Of a stretch of DNA of 64,000 nucleotides, positions 8,962 to 16,749 are shown one piece after another (position 1 is the stretch's first letter; the number at the start of each line of letters is the position of its first letter). The notes beneath the pieces were generated by a model that saw only the letters and a program-made list of their open reading frames with translations, was not told where the DNA came from and did not search any database. This DNA comes from Tateyamaria omphalii (lineage in GTDB: Bacteria > Pseudomonadota > Alphaproteobacteria > Rhodobacterales > Rhodobacteraceae). The stretch spans positions 372,001 through 436,000 of the forward strand of contig NZ_JAHVHT010000002.1 in the NCBI RefSeq assembly GCF_019802125.1, written 5' to 3'. The translations under genes were made by a program, and so were the position numbers.

Positions 8962-9797
8962 AGGCTCGCCAGGAATTCGGGCGTCAGGGTGCCGTCGAAC
9001 ACGTGCGCTGTTGGTCCGGACATCCACACGCCATCGTCGCGCCAGTCTATGTGCAGCGTGCCGCCGTCGAGGTCTATTTGCACTTTGCGCCCGGTCAGGC
9101 CCCGGCGTGCTGCCGCAACGGCGGTGGCGCAGGAGGAGGAGCCGGAGGCCAAGGTGATCCCCGTGCCCCGTTCCCAGACCCGCATGCGGATGTGATCGGG
9201 CCCGATCACTTGCGCGAATTGCACGTTGGTCCGTTCGGGGTAGAGCGGGTGGTGTTCGATTTCTGGGCCAACTTGCGCGAGGTCGATGACCATAACGTCA
9301 TCGACAAAGAAGGTGCAGTGGGGATTGCCCATGCCCGTTGCGACCGGGTTTCCGTCAATGGGAAGGGACAGGGTGTCGACATCTTGGGCCAGGGGGATGT
9401 CCTGCCAGTCGGTTTGGGGCTGGCCCATGTTCACGGATGTGCTGCCATCGGCATTGCGGACTGCCCGAAGTGTACCACGGCCGGTCACTTCGATGTTGAG
9501 CGTGTCACTATCGTTCCGCGTCAGTTCACGCGCGGCGATGCAGCGTGTGGCGTTGCCGCAGGCTGCCGATTGTGAACCGTCGGCATTGTAGTAGGTGACG
9601 GTGAGGTCAGTGCCGTCCGTGATCAGCGCCAATTGATCAAAGCCGACGCCGCGATGGCGGTCTGCCAAGGCGCGCACAAGCGTTTCCGTCAGGGTTACAG
9701 GTGCCCCCCGACCGTCGATCACGACAAAGTCGTTGCCCGCCCCGTGCATCTTCATGAAGGGCCAATGAGAGGTCGCTGTATCCGCCATGGCGGGCAT
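8958..9797 (-). CDS. dapF: Diaminopimelate epimerase
   Basis: A 279-residue enzyme that interconverts LL- and meso-diaminopimelate for lysine and peptidoglycan synthesis. The two catalytic cysteines are in AACGNATRC and GSSSCATAV, and the N-terminal [15 protein letters not shown] is diagnostic. The start at 9797 (MPAMADTAT) has AGGG just upstream; 9788 (MADTAT) is an equally plausible alternative, and a longer frame to 9842 lacks support. The gene is coupled to mtaB by an ATGA overlap and its promoter must lie before the tRNA gene. Confidence 0.93.
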   Translation of the reverse strand: MPAMADTATSHWPFMKMHGAGNDFVVIDGRGAPVTLTETLVRALADRHRGVGFDQLALITDGTDLTVTYYNADGSQSAACGNATRCIAARELTRNDSDTLNIEVTGRGTLRAVRNADGSTSVNMGQPQTDWQDIPLAQDVDTLSLPIDGNPVATGMGNPHCTFFVDDVMVIDLAQVGPEIEHHPLYPERTNVQFAQVIGPDHIRMRVWERGTGITLASGSSSCATAVAAARRGLTGRKVQIDLDGGTLHIDWRDDGVWMSGPTAHVFDGTLTPEFLASL

Positions 9798-9894
9798 ATA
9801 ACCCTGCGTTTTTGGGGAATCCAGTATGTCGCATGAAAACATGGCAGAATCGGCTTGACCCTTTGGCCGACCCTTTCTAGATAAGCCGCCTAGT

Positions 9895-9970
9895 GGGCCG
9901 TTAGCTCAGTTGGTAGAGCAACTGACTTTTAATCAGTGGGTCGCAGGTTCGAACCCTGCACGGCTCACCA
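9895..9970 (+). tRNA. tRNA-Lys (anticodon TTT)
   Basis: A 76-base cloverleaf with encoded CCA. The acceptor arms GGGCCGT and ACGGCTC pair (one G-U). The D arm is GCTCAGTTGGTAGAGC, the anticodon stem-loop is ACTGACTTTTAATCAGT with TTT at 9928-9930, and the T arm is GCAGGTTCGAACCCTGC. It stands alone, divergent from dapF. Confidence 0.97.
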
Positions 9971-10201
9971 CTACACTGAAATTGTTGCGCTTCGTGGTGT
10001 TCGCCACTTTGGGTCATGTTGTTCGTCATTCTGGTCGTCCAGTTTGGTGATCGGGAGAACCAGAGCAAAGACGCCCAATACCGGCCAAATCCGCAGGTCT
10101 CGCATTCTGCGGCTTTAGAAATAGAGTTGTTCGAGCGCCAAGGCATCAGATGTCAGAGCGCGCAATGCATCGGATCTTGATGTCATTTCAGCGCCGAAGA
10201 T

Positions 10202-10936
10202 CTATTTGGAAGCTGATTTGGTAGGTCGCACGCCAAACTCTCTCAGGTATGCTCTGGAAAATGCGTCGGGTGCGCGATAGCCGTATCGGTGCGCAATCCG
10301 GTCGACCCGTTCGCCTTTTTCGAGATCCGCGCGCGCCAAAGTCAGGCGCCACCGGCGCAGATAGCTGGCGGGGGTCACACCAACCAGCTTGGAAAACACT
10401 TCCTTGAAGCGACTGTGGGAAAGCCCGGCGGTGTCCGCCAGATCGGCGTTTTGCCAAAGGTGGCCCGGGTTTTCATGAATCGCGACGATGGCCTGGCTGA
10501 TCCGCGGGTTCGCCAAACCGGCAAGCAGGCCCGGGGTGGTGACACCACGATCGAGCTGCAAGCGGAGCATTCGAACAACCAGGACTTCGCCCAATCGGCT
10601 CAGGACGGCAGGGCAGCCACATCTGTTGGCCTGCTGCTCTGATGCGAGAAGTGAGACGATGCTGGCGAGATCTCCGTCGGGCGTGACATTTTCAATGACC
10701 TTGTCGGGGAGGGCGGCGCAAAGCGGGCTGGAGTTTGTCCCGAAGTCAATGTGAAGCGAAAACAGCACATTCCGATCATCTGCATCGATCCCAACGGCGC
10801 GCGGTGTGAAGATCAGACATTCCTCACCTGTTGCCGGCTCATGCATCGCCACCAGATTGGCATCTTCGACCTTCGCAACGGACGCCTGGAGCCTGAAATT
10901 GTTTAGCAGCGTGGTGAGACGATCAATCTTGGCCAT
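10202..10936 (-). CDS. AraC family transcriptional regulator with cupin-type sensor domain
   Basis: A 244-residue regulator. Residues about 1-130 form the cupin-like sensor domain found in the AraC subgroup that includes RclR-like proteins, with NRCGCPAVLSRL carrying two close cysteines. The last 100 residues are the double helix-turn-helix domain (LADTAGLSHSRFKEVFSKLV and RIAHRYGYRAPDAFSRAYL). The start at 10936 (MAKIDRL) follows AAAGGA; the longer frame to 11005 lacks a site. It is divergent from a peroxiredoxin-like gene, which it probably controls; redox sensing through the cysteines is an inference. Confidence 0.88.
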   Translation of the reverse strand: MAKIDRLTTLLNNFRLQASVAKVEDANLVAMHEPATGEECLIFTPRAVGIDADDRNVLFSLHIDFGTNSSPLCAALPDKVIENVTPDGDLASIVSLLASEQQANRCGCPAVLSRLGEVLVVRMLRLQLDRGVTTPGLLAGLANPRISQAIVAIHENPGHLWQNADLADTAGLSHSRFKEVFSKLVGVTPASYLRRWRLTLARADLEKGERVDRIAHRYGYRAPDAFSRAYLREFGVRPTKSASK

Positions 10937-11033
10937 CACCGTCCTTTCGGTCGGAAAATTGAGACCAATACACCCGTAAAGACGGGCATTGATTGCGTCA
11001 AGCATTCTCTACACATTCGAAAAGGACCTCCAA

Positions 11034-11570
11034 ATGCTGATGCCCCGCAAGAAGACGCCAAATCTGTCGGTCAAGACCCTGGATCACGGCGCATTTGATC
11101 TGACGTCGGAATCGGCCGAACGCGGAACGCTGATCTGCTTCTATCGTGGCTTCCACTGCCCGATCTGCGCGAACTATCTGACGGAACTTGATCGCAAGGC
11201 GGGCGAGTTTGAAACACGTGGTGTCAGCGTCGTGGCGATCAGTTCCGACTCCGAGGAGCGTGCCCGCATGATGCAGGACAAGATCAAATCCGAGACCCTG
11301 CGCTTTGGCTATGGTCTACCGCTTGATCTGGCACGCGACTGGGGCCTCTACATTTCGACCTCACGCGGCAAAACCTCCATTGGTGTTGAGGAGCCCGCGC
11401 TCTTTTCAGAACCAGGCGTCTTCCTCGTAAGCCCGGATCAGTCCCTGTACTTTGGTGTTGTCCAGACGATGCCGTTTGTGCGGCCGCATTTCGGAGACTT
11501 CGTTGGTGCACTCGATTTTGTGATCGCCAACGATTACCCGGCTCGCGGGGAATACGACGGTCCCGTTTGA
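11034..11570 (+). CDS. Peroxiredoxin-like (AhpC/TSA-type thioredoxin-fold) protein
   Basis: A 178-residue thioredoxin-fold protein. The active-site stretch FYRGFHCPICANYL places cysteines at 42 and 45, the position of the peroxidatic cysteine in the AhpC/TSA family but with a CPIC arrangement rather than the classic TxxC. It would reduce peroxides or related oxidants, or act as a thiol oxidoreductase. The start at 11034 follows AAAGGA; an upstream frame from 10989 includes the promoter. It is divergent from the AraC regulator, and a paralogue with the same RGxHCPIC core lies at 14803. Confidence 0.85.
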   Translation: MLMPRKKTPNLSVKTLDHGAFDLTSESAERGTLICFYRGFHCPICANYLTELDRKAGEFETRGVSVVAISSDSEERARMMQDKIKSETLRFGYGLPLDLARDWGLYISTSRGKTSIGVEEPALFSEPGVFLVSPDQSLYFGVVQTMPFVRPHFGDFVGALDFVIANDYPARGEYDGPV

Positions 11571-11684
11571 GCCGACCACGCCCTGAGTGAACCTGTCGTT
11601 AGAACACTTGTTCAAGGGCGCCGGGAGCTTGATTGCCTAGCCCGCTAGACATATACACGCGTTTCCAATCCTGGGAGCGCGTTC

Positions 11685-12125
11685 ATGGCCGATGCACTGG
11701 AAAAAACTCCGCCACTTCTCGATCAACAGCTTTGCTTTGCACTGTACTCGACTTCTCGAGCGATCACGAAGGTCTACGCCGATCTGTTGCATGACCTTGG
11801 GCTTACGTATCCCCAATACCTAGCGATGCTCGTGCTCTGGGAGAAGGATGGGTTGAGCATTCAGGAGATTGCTGATCGCCTTCAGTTGGAAGGTGCAACA
11901 ACGACACCCTTGATTCAGCGCATCGTGCGCTTGGGTCTTGTCGAAAAGAGGCGCAGTACCACTGATGAGCGTAGACTGGGCGTGTTTCTGACCGAGGAAG
12001 GCCGGTCGCTTGGTGCGCGCGCCTCGGATGTTCCGGAGCAGCTCGGTTGCGCGTTGAATATCTCGGAAACCAAAGCGCGGGCGCTTCTCGCCGAAATCAA
12101 AGAATTACGGGCAGCAATCGCCTGA
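11685..12125 (+). CDS. MarR family regulator, OhrR-like
   Basis: A 146-residue winged-helix protein. LDQQLCFALYSTSRAITK with Cys17, followed by LGLTYPQYLAMLVLWE, matches OhrR-type organic-hydroperoxide sensors, where this single N-terminal cysteine is oxidised to release DNA. The wing is RRSTTDERRLGVFLTEEG. It lies upstream of and on the same strand as the exported hydrolase, RidA and rhodanese genes, and a strong palindromic site lies in between. Repression of those genes until oxidation is likely but inferred; no ohr gene is in the window. Confidence 0.9.
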   Translation: MADALEKTPPLLDQQLCFALYSTSRAITKVYADLLHDLGLTYPQYLAMLVLWEKDGLSIQEIADRLQLEGATTTPLIQRIVRLGLVEKRRSTTDERRLGVFLTEEGRSLGARASDVPEQLGCALNISETKARALLAEIKELRAAIA

Positions 12126-12256
12126 TTGTCATGGCTTTGGCCGCGCGGCACGGGCGCTCCCTTGCATTCGGTCAAGTCGACCCAATCGAAAGCAGCCACT
12201 TCGAGCCAATCGTGACCACCTAGAGCCAAAAAGTCGGAAGAATCGACCAAATGGCC

Positions 12257-12306
12257 ATTTACCTAGTGCACTAGCTTTATCTATATAGATAGTGCACTAG
12301 GTAAAT
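12257..12306. promoter_or_regulatory. Perfect 17-bp inverted repeat, probable double operator
   Basis: ATTTACCTAGTGCACTA at 12257-12273 is repeated as its exact reverse complement at 12290-12306. Each arm itself contains the palindrome TAGTGCACTA, so the site holds two dyads one and a half to three helical turns apart. The 16-base spacer contains TCTATATAGA, another palindrome that could be a -10 region. It ends 14 bases before the hydrolase ATG. Binding by the upstream MarR protein (or the nearby TetR protein) is the natural guess. Confidence 0.85.
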
Positions 12307-12320
12307 TGCAGGAGACACCC

Positions 12321-13085
12321 ATGAAACGCCGAACTGCCCTAAAGGCCCTCTCAGCCATTGTTGCCGTCGCTGCCCTCGGGCTTGGAACTGCCGCCCATGC
12401 CGGGGACCTGACCGCAAAATCAGTGGTGCTGGTCCACGGTGCTTTTGCCGATGGCTCGGCGTGGAACCGTGTGATCCCACTTCTGGAAGAGGCGGGGCTT
12501 GATGTGATTGCCGCGCAAATTCCGCTCAGCTCACTCGATGCTGATGTCGAAACGACCCAACGCGCCATAGATCGCCTGGACGGTCCTGTTGTTCTGGTCG
12601 GTCACTCATGGGGAGGTATGGTGATCACCGAGGCCGGTGCACAGGACAAGGTACACTCTCTCGTATATGTCGCTGCCTTCGCTCCGAATGAGGGGCAGTC
12701 ACTTGGCGAATACATCGCCGACTATCCTCATGCCGACGGCCTGGACCACCTGGAAAAAGACGCAGCGGGCTACTACCGGCTGACCGATACAGGCGTCGCC
12801 GAACACTTTGCTTTCGATCTGCCCGAAGCAGAGATTGCAGCGATTGCTGCTTCGCAGGGTCCGATCAACAGCGCCTCTTTGGGTATGCCGGTCACGCAGC
12901 TTGCCTGGAAGCACAAGCCGAATTTTGCTGTCGTTTCGACCCAGGATCGCATGACGCTGACAGAAATTCAGCGCGACCAGATCGGCAAGTTGAATGCGCA
13001 GTCTGTCGAGGTCGACACCAGCCACGTCCCGATGCTGACCCACCCGGATGCCGTGGCCAACATGATCATCGAAGCGGCGAAGTAG
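12321..13085 (+). CDS. Exported alpha/beta hydrolase
   Basis: A 254-residue protein with a signal sequence (MKRRTALKALSAIVAVAALG, cleaved near AHA) and an alpha/beta-hydrolase fold. The oxyanion motif VVLVHGAFADGSAW lies near residue 35, the nucleophile elbow GHSWGG has Ser96, an aspartate is in STQDRM and the catalytic histidine is in DTSHVPMLTHP. It resembles the esterase/haloperoxidase-like hydrolases often named alpha/beta hydrolase family; its substrate is unknown. The ATG at 12321 follows GGAGA. It heads a group with RidA and rhodanese under the palindromic operator. Confidence 0.87.
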   Translation: MKRRTALKALSAIVAVAALGLGTAAHAGDLTAKSVVLVHGAFADGSAWNRVIPLLEEAGLDVIAAQIPLSSLDADVETTQRAIDRLDGPVVLVGHSWGGMVITEAGAQDKVHSLVYVAAFAPNEGQSLGEYIADYPHADGLDHLEKDAAGYYRLTDTGVAEHFAFDLPEAEIAAIAASQGPINSASLGMPVTQLAWKHKPNFAVVSTQDRMTLTEIQRDQIGKLNAQSVEVDTSHVPMLTHPDAVANMIIEAAK

Positions 13086-13112
13086 TCGTCATCACCAACA
13101 GGGAGACTCAAA

Positions 13113-13592
13113 ATGAAAAAACCACTGACCTTTGGCCTGGCCACTTTGTTGGCATGTTCGGGCGCAGCCCTTGCTGAAGATGCGCGTACGGGTGTGTATC
13201 CGGCCGGAAACGTCCCGATTGCGCCGTATTCACCGGGCATCAAGACAGCCAACGGCTTTCTCTATGTCTCCGGCCAGATCGCTTATGTGGACGGGGAAAT
13301 TCCAGAACATGCCCGCGACGGTGACAACGACGTGCAGGATCAGACCAGGATCGTGATGGACAACATCAAAAGCGTGATGTCCGAAGCAGGCTATGATTTC
13401 AACGACGCTGTCCGTGCCACCGTCTTTATCACGGACATGGGCAACTACGGTGCGTTCAACGAAGTCTACGGGACCTATTGGGGTGAAGGGGAGATGCCCC
13501 CTGCGCGCGCGGCCGTCGAGGTGGGAGCATTGCCAGGCGGAAAGCCCGGCGCCCCGGTTTTGGTCGAGGTTTCAATGATCGCCTACAAGTAG
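13113..13592 (+). CDS. Exported RidA (YjgF/YER057c) family protein
   Basis: A 159-residue Rid-family protein carrying an N-terminal Sec signal (MKKPLTFGLATLLACSGAAL, cleavage near ALA). The core YSPGIKTANGFLYVSGQIA and the late PPARAAVEV with the substrate-binding arginine are conserved, so imine/enamine deaminase chemistry is possible. Export is unusual because classical RidA acts on 2-aminoacrylate in the cytosol. It starts 27 bases after the hydrolase stop behind GGGAGA and is likely cotranscribed. Alternatives are a binding or chaperone role under oxidant stress. Confidence 0.88.
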   Translation: MKKPLTFGLATLLACSGAALAEDARTGVYPAGNVPIAPYSPGIKTANGFLYVSGQIAYVDGEIPEHARDGDNDVQDQTRIVMDNIKSVMSEAGYDFNDAVRATVFITDMGNYGAFNEVYGTYWGEGEMPPARAAVEVGALPGGKPGAPVLVEVSMIAYK

Positions 13593-13606
13593 GGCGCTTA
13601 TCAAAA

Positions 13607-13630
13607 GTGGGCGGTTCCAAGACCGCCCAC
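13607..13630 (+). terminator. Hairpin between ridA-like and rhodanese genes
   Basis: GTGGGCGGT and ACCGCCCAC form a perfect 9-bp stem around TCCAAG. No T run follows (CCTATGAG), so it may be a partial terminator or an mRNA-stabilising element rather than a full stop. Confidence 0.5.
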
Positions 13631-13688
13631 CCTATGAGAGCCGGTAGTCATGCTGGCTCCTTTCCACCTATCCACTGGAGAAATAACC

Positions 13689-14066
13689 GTGAAAACCGCT
13701 CAAACCTATCTCGATGAAGCGAACCTCATCGTCCCGAAACTCACATCGGAAGAAGCGATCAAAGTTCATGCTGCCGGTGGTGGCATTTTCGTTGATGTCC
13801 GGGATAGCTCAGACATCGCGAAAACGGGCACGATCGCCGGAGCCGTCCGGATTCCGCGTGGCTTCATCGAATTTGCTGCTGATGCCGACATGGGCTTTCA
13901 CAATGCGGCACTTCAGAAGGACACCAACATCTACCTCGTTTGTGGTCTTGGCGGGCAGGCTGCCCTGTCCGGAAGAACGCTGATCGAGATGGGCTATACG
14001 TCCGTCACCAACGTTGGTGGAATCGGCGCTTGGAAGGAAGCTGGTGGTCCCATGGAAGCTGCGTGA
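13689..14066 (+). CDS. Rhodanese-like domain protein
   Basis: A 125-residue single-domain rhodanese. IFVDVRDSSDIAKTGTIAGA and the active-site loop LVCGLGGQAAL with Cys85 are the CDC25/rhodanese signatures, followed by GYTSVTNVGGIGAW. It would carry persulfide sulfur, possibly in sulfur-based redox defence. The GTG at 13689 follows GGAGAAA with good spacing; the alternative ATG at 13650 has no site. No signal peptide is visible, in contrast to the two genes upstream. Confidence 0.87.
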   Translation: MKTAQTYLDEANLIVPKLTSEEAIKVHAAGGGIFVDVRDSSDIAKTGTIAGAVRIPRGFIEFAADADMGFHNAALQKDTNIYLVCGLGGQAALSGRTLIEMGYTSVTNVGGIGAWKEAGGPMEAA

Positions 14067-14076
14067 GACATTCTGC

Positions 14077-14100
14077 TGATGCGGGGACATCCCCGCATCA
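14077..14100. terminator. Hairpin between convergent rhodanese and TetR genes
   Basis: TGATGCGGGGA and TCCCCGCATCA form a perfect 11-bp stem around CA. It sits between two convergent genes and could stop transcription from both sides, although neither side has a long T run. Confidence 0.6.
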
Positions 14101-14123
14101 TTGACATGTGCCGCCCGGCTCGA

Positions 14124-14732
14124 TCAGTCCATCAAGACCATTCGGACGCGGTCATCGAGATCTTCAAGCAACGGTTCTGCTGACCACCCGGCGCGACTTC
14201 TATGCACAAGTCCCTGCCGCATATCGTGCAGCAACCGTGCTCGTGCTTCGGATGGGAAGTTTTCCGACAGGTTGCCCTTGGCCTTTTCTTCATCAAACCG
14301 CTTCGCCAATCGTGCATCGGTGTCGCGAATGGCCTTTTCCATCCTCTCAGCGACGCCGTCGACTTCTCCGACCGTCATCGCGACGCAGGATGCCAGAAAG
14401 CAACCGCGTGGCGCGCCTTCTTGCTGAGTGGAATGTGTAACCACAACGGTCAGAAAACGACGGATGGCTTCTTCAATTGTGTCGGCACTCTCATACTCCA
14501 CAATCGGCGCGCAACCATCGACATCGGCATAGCGGTCAATGGTTTTGAGGTAGAGTTCTCGCTTGTCTCCGAAAGCGGAATAGAGGCTCGGTCCGCTGAT
14601 CCCCATCGCGGACGTCAAATCCTTCATGGATGTGCCATCGTAGCCCTTGGCCCAAAAGGCATTCATCGCTGCCAGCAAGGCCTCTTGCTCGTCAAAGGTT
14701 CGGGGTCGCCCCATTTTTTTTGTATCGTTCAT
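14124..14732 (-). CDS. TetR family transcriptional regulator
   Basis: A 202-residue repressor. GRPRTFDEQEALLAAMNAFW and GTSMKDLTSAMGISGPSLYS form the N-terminal helix-turn-helix. The ligand domain has GAPRGCFLASCV, a cysteine-bearing loop shared by redox- or electrophile-sensing members such as NemR-like proteins. The start at 14732 follows AAGGA; the longer frame to 14834 crosses the divergent promoter. It probably represses the peroxiredoxin-like gene at 14803 through the palindrome at 14752-14778. Confidence 0.9.
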   Translation of the reverse strand: MNDTKKMGRPRTFDEQEALLAAMNAFWAKGYDGTSMKDLTSAMGISGPSLYSAFGDKRELYLKTIDRYADVDGCAPIVEYESADTIEEAIRRFLTVVVTHSTQQEGAPRGCFLASCVAMTVGEVDGVAERMEKAIRDTDARLAKRFDEEKAKGNLSENFPSEARARLLHDMRQGLVHRSRAGWSAEPLLEDLDDRVRMVLMD

Positions 14733-14751
14733 AATAAAAGTCCTTGACGAC

Positions 14752-14778
14752 TCGATCAACATATATATGTATCGATCA
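14752..14778. promoter_or_regulatory. Palindromic operator between tetR and peroxiredoxin genes
   Basis: ACATATATATGT at 14759-14770 is a perfect 12-bp palindrome flanked on both sides by the direct repeat TCGATCA (14752-14758 and 14772-14778). It lies 20 bases from the TetR start and 24 from the divergent start, the expected place for an autoregulating TetR site. Confidence 0.7.
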
Positions 14779-14802
14779 TTAGTTAAGTCAAGGAGCGAGT
14801 GA

Positions 14803-15348
14803 ATGCACGCGAACAAACCTATTCCGGGGGCCAAATTCCCATCGATCTCAGTCCCGAAACTTGGCGGAGGAACATTGACGCTCGGCGTCGCAAGGGATGG
14901 CTTCGATTGGCAAATGATTGTGGTCTATCGCGGTAGGCACTGTCCGATTTGCACGCGCTACTTGCGTGAAGCGAACGAAGTTGTCGCGCCGCTCGCGGAG
15001 TTGGGGATCGAGGTTGTTGCAGTATCTGCAGATAGTGAAGATCGCGCCCAGGAGCAGATCGATGAGGTGAAGCCGGATTTCGACGTGGGCTATGGTCTGA
15101 CCGAAGATCAGATGAAGTCACTTGGCCTTTATGTGTCCGGCCCGCGCCACGGCATGGATGTAGAAGGGCCATTCGCTGAACCGGGCCTGTTCATTGTCAA
15201 CGAACGGCAGCAACTCTGGATGGCGGATGTTTCGAACGTGCCGTTTCTGCGCCCACAGCTCAATTCCGTAGTGGGTGGCTTGAGGTTTGTCCGCGGCTTC
15301 TTGAAGGATCAACCTCGGACCTTCCCCGCCAACGGCACCTTCGCCTGA
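14803..15348 (+). CDS. Peroxiredoxin-like (AhpC/TSA-type thioredoxin-fold) protein, second copy
   Basis: A 181-residue thioredoxin-fold protein with VVYRGRHCPICTRYL, cysteines 47 and 50. It shares the RGxHCPIC core, the VVAxSxDSExRA stretch and the EPGxFxV region with the protein at 11034, so the two are paralogues under different regulators. It would reduce an oxidant with the CPIC pair. The ATG follows AAGGAG. It is the first gene of a run with two NTF2-fold proteins and is divergent from the TetR regulator. Confidence 0.85.
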   Translation: MHANKPIPGAKFPSISVPKLGGGTLTLGVARDGFDWQMIVVYRGRHCPICTRYLREANEVVAPLAELGIEVVAVSADSEDRAQEQIDEVKPDFDVGYGLTEDQMKSLGLYVSGPRHGMDVEGPFAEPGLFIVNERQQLWMADVSNVPFLRPQLNSVVGGLRFVRGFLKDQPRTFPANGTFA

Positions 15349-15539
15349 GCCTGCCGTAGCCGGACCAGGGACAGCCGCCATGTCGTCCTGAACCCTTCCA
15401 GAATCAACTCTTCCAATTGACCGAAACTCGGCCGTCGGACCGATGGCGATCGATATATGCTTTCCCGCGCTTCCCGCCTGACACTGTGGCGTTCCACTGC
15501 CGAGAAACCAGCCTGATCCACCACACAAAGGACAATCCT

Positions 15540-15965
15540 ATGACAATGAGCACCGAGCATCCCAACGTACCTGCGCTGAAAGCGACGTTGGACGCCCTCA
15601 TCAACGCAGTGTCCGGACACGCATTCGACGTGTTGGACCGAACCTATCATCGAGACATGCAGACCTATCTTTTGATCGACGGCGACACGCTGATGCAGAA
15701 TGACAAGCCTGGGTTCATGAATCATGTCCAAGAGGCGATGGGACAGATGAAGGACCATGACCCGTGGGCGGAGTATCATCTGGTCGAGGCCGACGAAGCC
15801 AATGGGCACATCCTGATCAGCCGCCGCAACAACGTCACCAACCGCAAACAGCTTGTAACCCTGAGCATCGACTTCGTTTTCGAAGACGGTCGTTGGCAGA
15901 TCACTCGCGAAGTCATCATGACCCGCGGCGAAGAGACCCGAACGCACTCACGTACCGAAACGTAA
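15540..15965 (+). CDS. NTF2-like (SnoaL-fold) protein, cytosolic
   Basis: A 141-residue protein with the cone-shaped alpha+beta NTF2 pattern: an N-terminal helix pair, DVLDRTYHRDMQTYLLID near residue 35, then strands ending WQITREVIMTRGE. Such folds serve as small ligand-binding or catalytic domains; the function here is unknown. The ATG at 15540 follows AAAGGA; the longer frame from 15417 has a poor start. No signal peptide. It follows the peroxiredoxin gene by 190 bases. Confidence 0.65.
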   Translation: MTMSTEHPNVPALKATLDALINAVSGHAFDVLDRTYHRDMQTYLLIDGDTLMQNDKPGFMNHVQEAMGQMKDHDPWAEYHLVEADEANGHILISRRNNVTNRKQLVTLSIDFVFEDGRWQITREVIMTRGEETRTHSRTET

Positions 15966-16029
15966 CTGCAACGCTCAAACTCCGTACCCGCGAAAGCTTT
16001 CCACAACTCACTCTATAAGGAACATGACA

Positions 16030-16467
16030 ATGAAGCCGCTATTTGCACTGGCCATCCTTGCAACTACCGCAACGTTCGCACGCGCTGGTGACGATCCGGT
16101 CGCCAGCCTCAATGCTGTCAATGATCGCTTTAACGAGGCTGCTGCGGCTCATGATGCCGAAGGGCTTGTTTCACTCTATGCGAACGACACGCTCTGGATC
16201 GCGCAGGGGACGCCGGTCGCACAAGGGCTTGAAGGACCACGTCAACTCTTCGAGTTCGTTGCAGCAAACGAGGGCAATGTCACTCACACGATTGATCACC
16301 TGTTTGTCTCAAACGACGCCACTCTGGCTGTCATGATTGGTTCGGTCGATGCGAAAATCGAAAACCAGGGGATGGACGCCACCGGCACCTATCTCTTTGT
16401 ACTGAAGCCCGAGGATGACGGCTGGGAAATCGTTACGGATATGTGGCATCAGCACGCGGGAAAATGA
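16030..16467 (+). CDS. Exported NTF2-like / DUF4440-type protein
   Basis: A 145-residue protein with a signal sequence (MKPLFALAILATTATFARAG) and an NTF2-like domain: LNAVNDRFNEAAAAHDAEGL, VSLYANDTLWIAQG and a final WEIVTDMWHQHAG match the DUF4440/SnoaL_3 pattern. The start at 16030 is preferred to the ATG at 16024 because AAGGAA then has proper spacing. Its function is unknown; as with the hydrolase and RidA upstream, it would act outside the cytoplasm. It is probably the last gene of the stress island. The following 282 bases hold no gene. Confidence 0.75.
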   Translation: MKPLFALAILATTATFARAGDDPVASLNAVNDRFNEAAAAHDAEGLVSLYANDTLWIAQGTPVAQGLEGPRQLFEFVAANEGNVTHTIDHLFVSNDATLAVMIGSVDAKIENQGMDATGTYLFVLKPEDDGWEIVTDMWHQHAGK

Positions 16468-16749
16468 CTTTTGGGGTGGGCCGTCAGGTCAACGCGGCTC
16501 ACCCGTAGAACCCCAATGGCGGTCATTTGATTATCTGCGGGGCCATCTCGGTGATTGCACTGGGTGCTCCATCGGCGAAGGCGGGCAGGTCGTGCGGTAT
16601 CGGGCAGACTTCGCACCAGCCCCTCAATCCGGTGTTCGTTTCAAGACACGGCAAATGACTTTTGATTTCATCGCAGGTCTTGCCTTCGGTCATGTAGTGG
16701 GTTTGGTGACTTGTCAGCGCAACGGATCAGAGGGTGATGCGACTGACCC

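Noticed and set aside
9971-10201. Possible attachment site or integration next to tRNA-Lys
   Set aside because: No integrase and no repeat of the tRNA 3' end were noticed elsewhere in the window.
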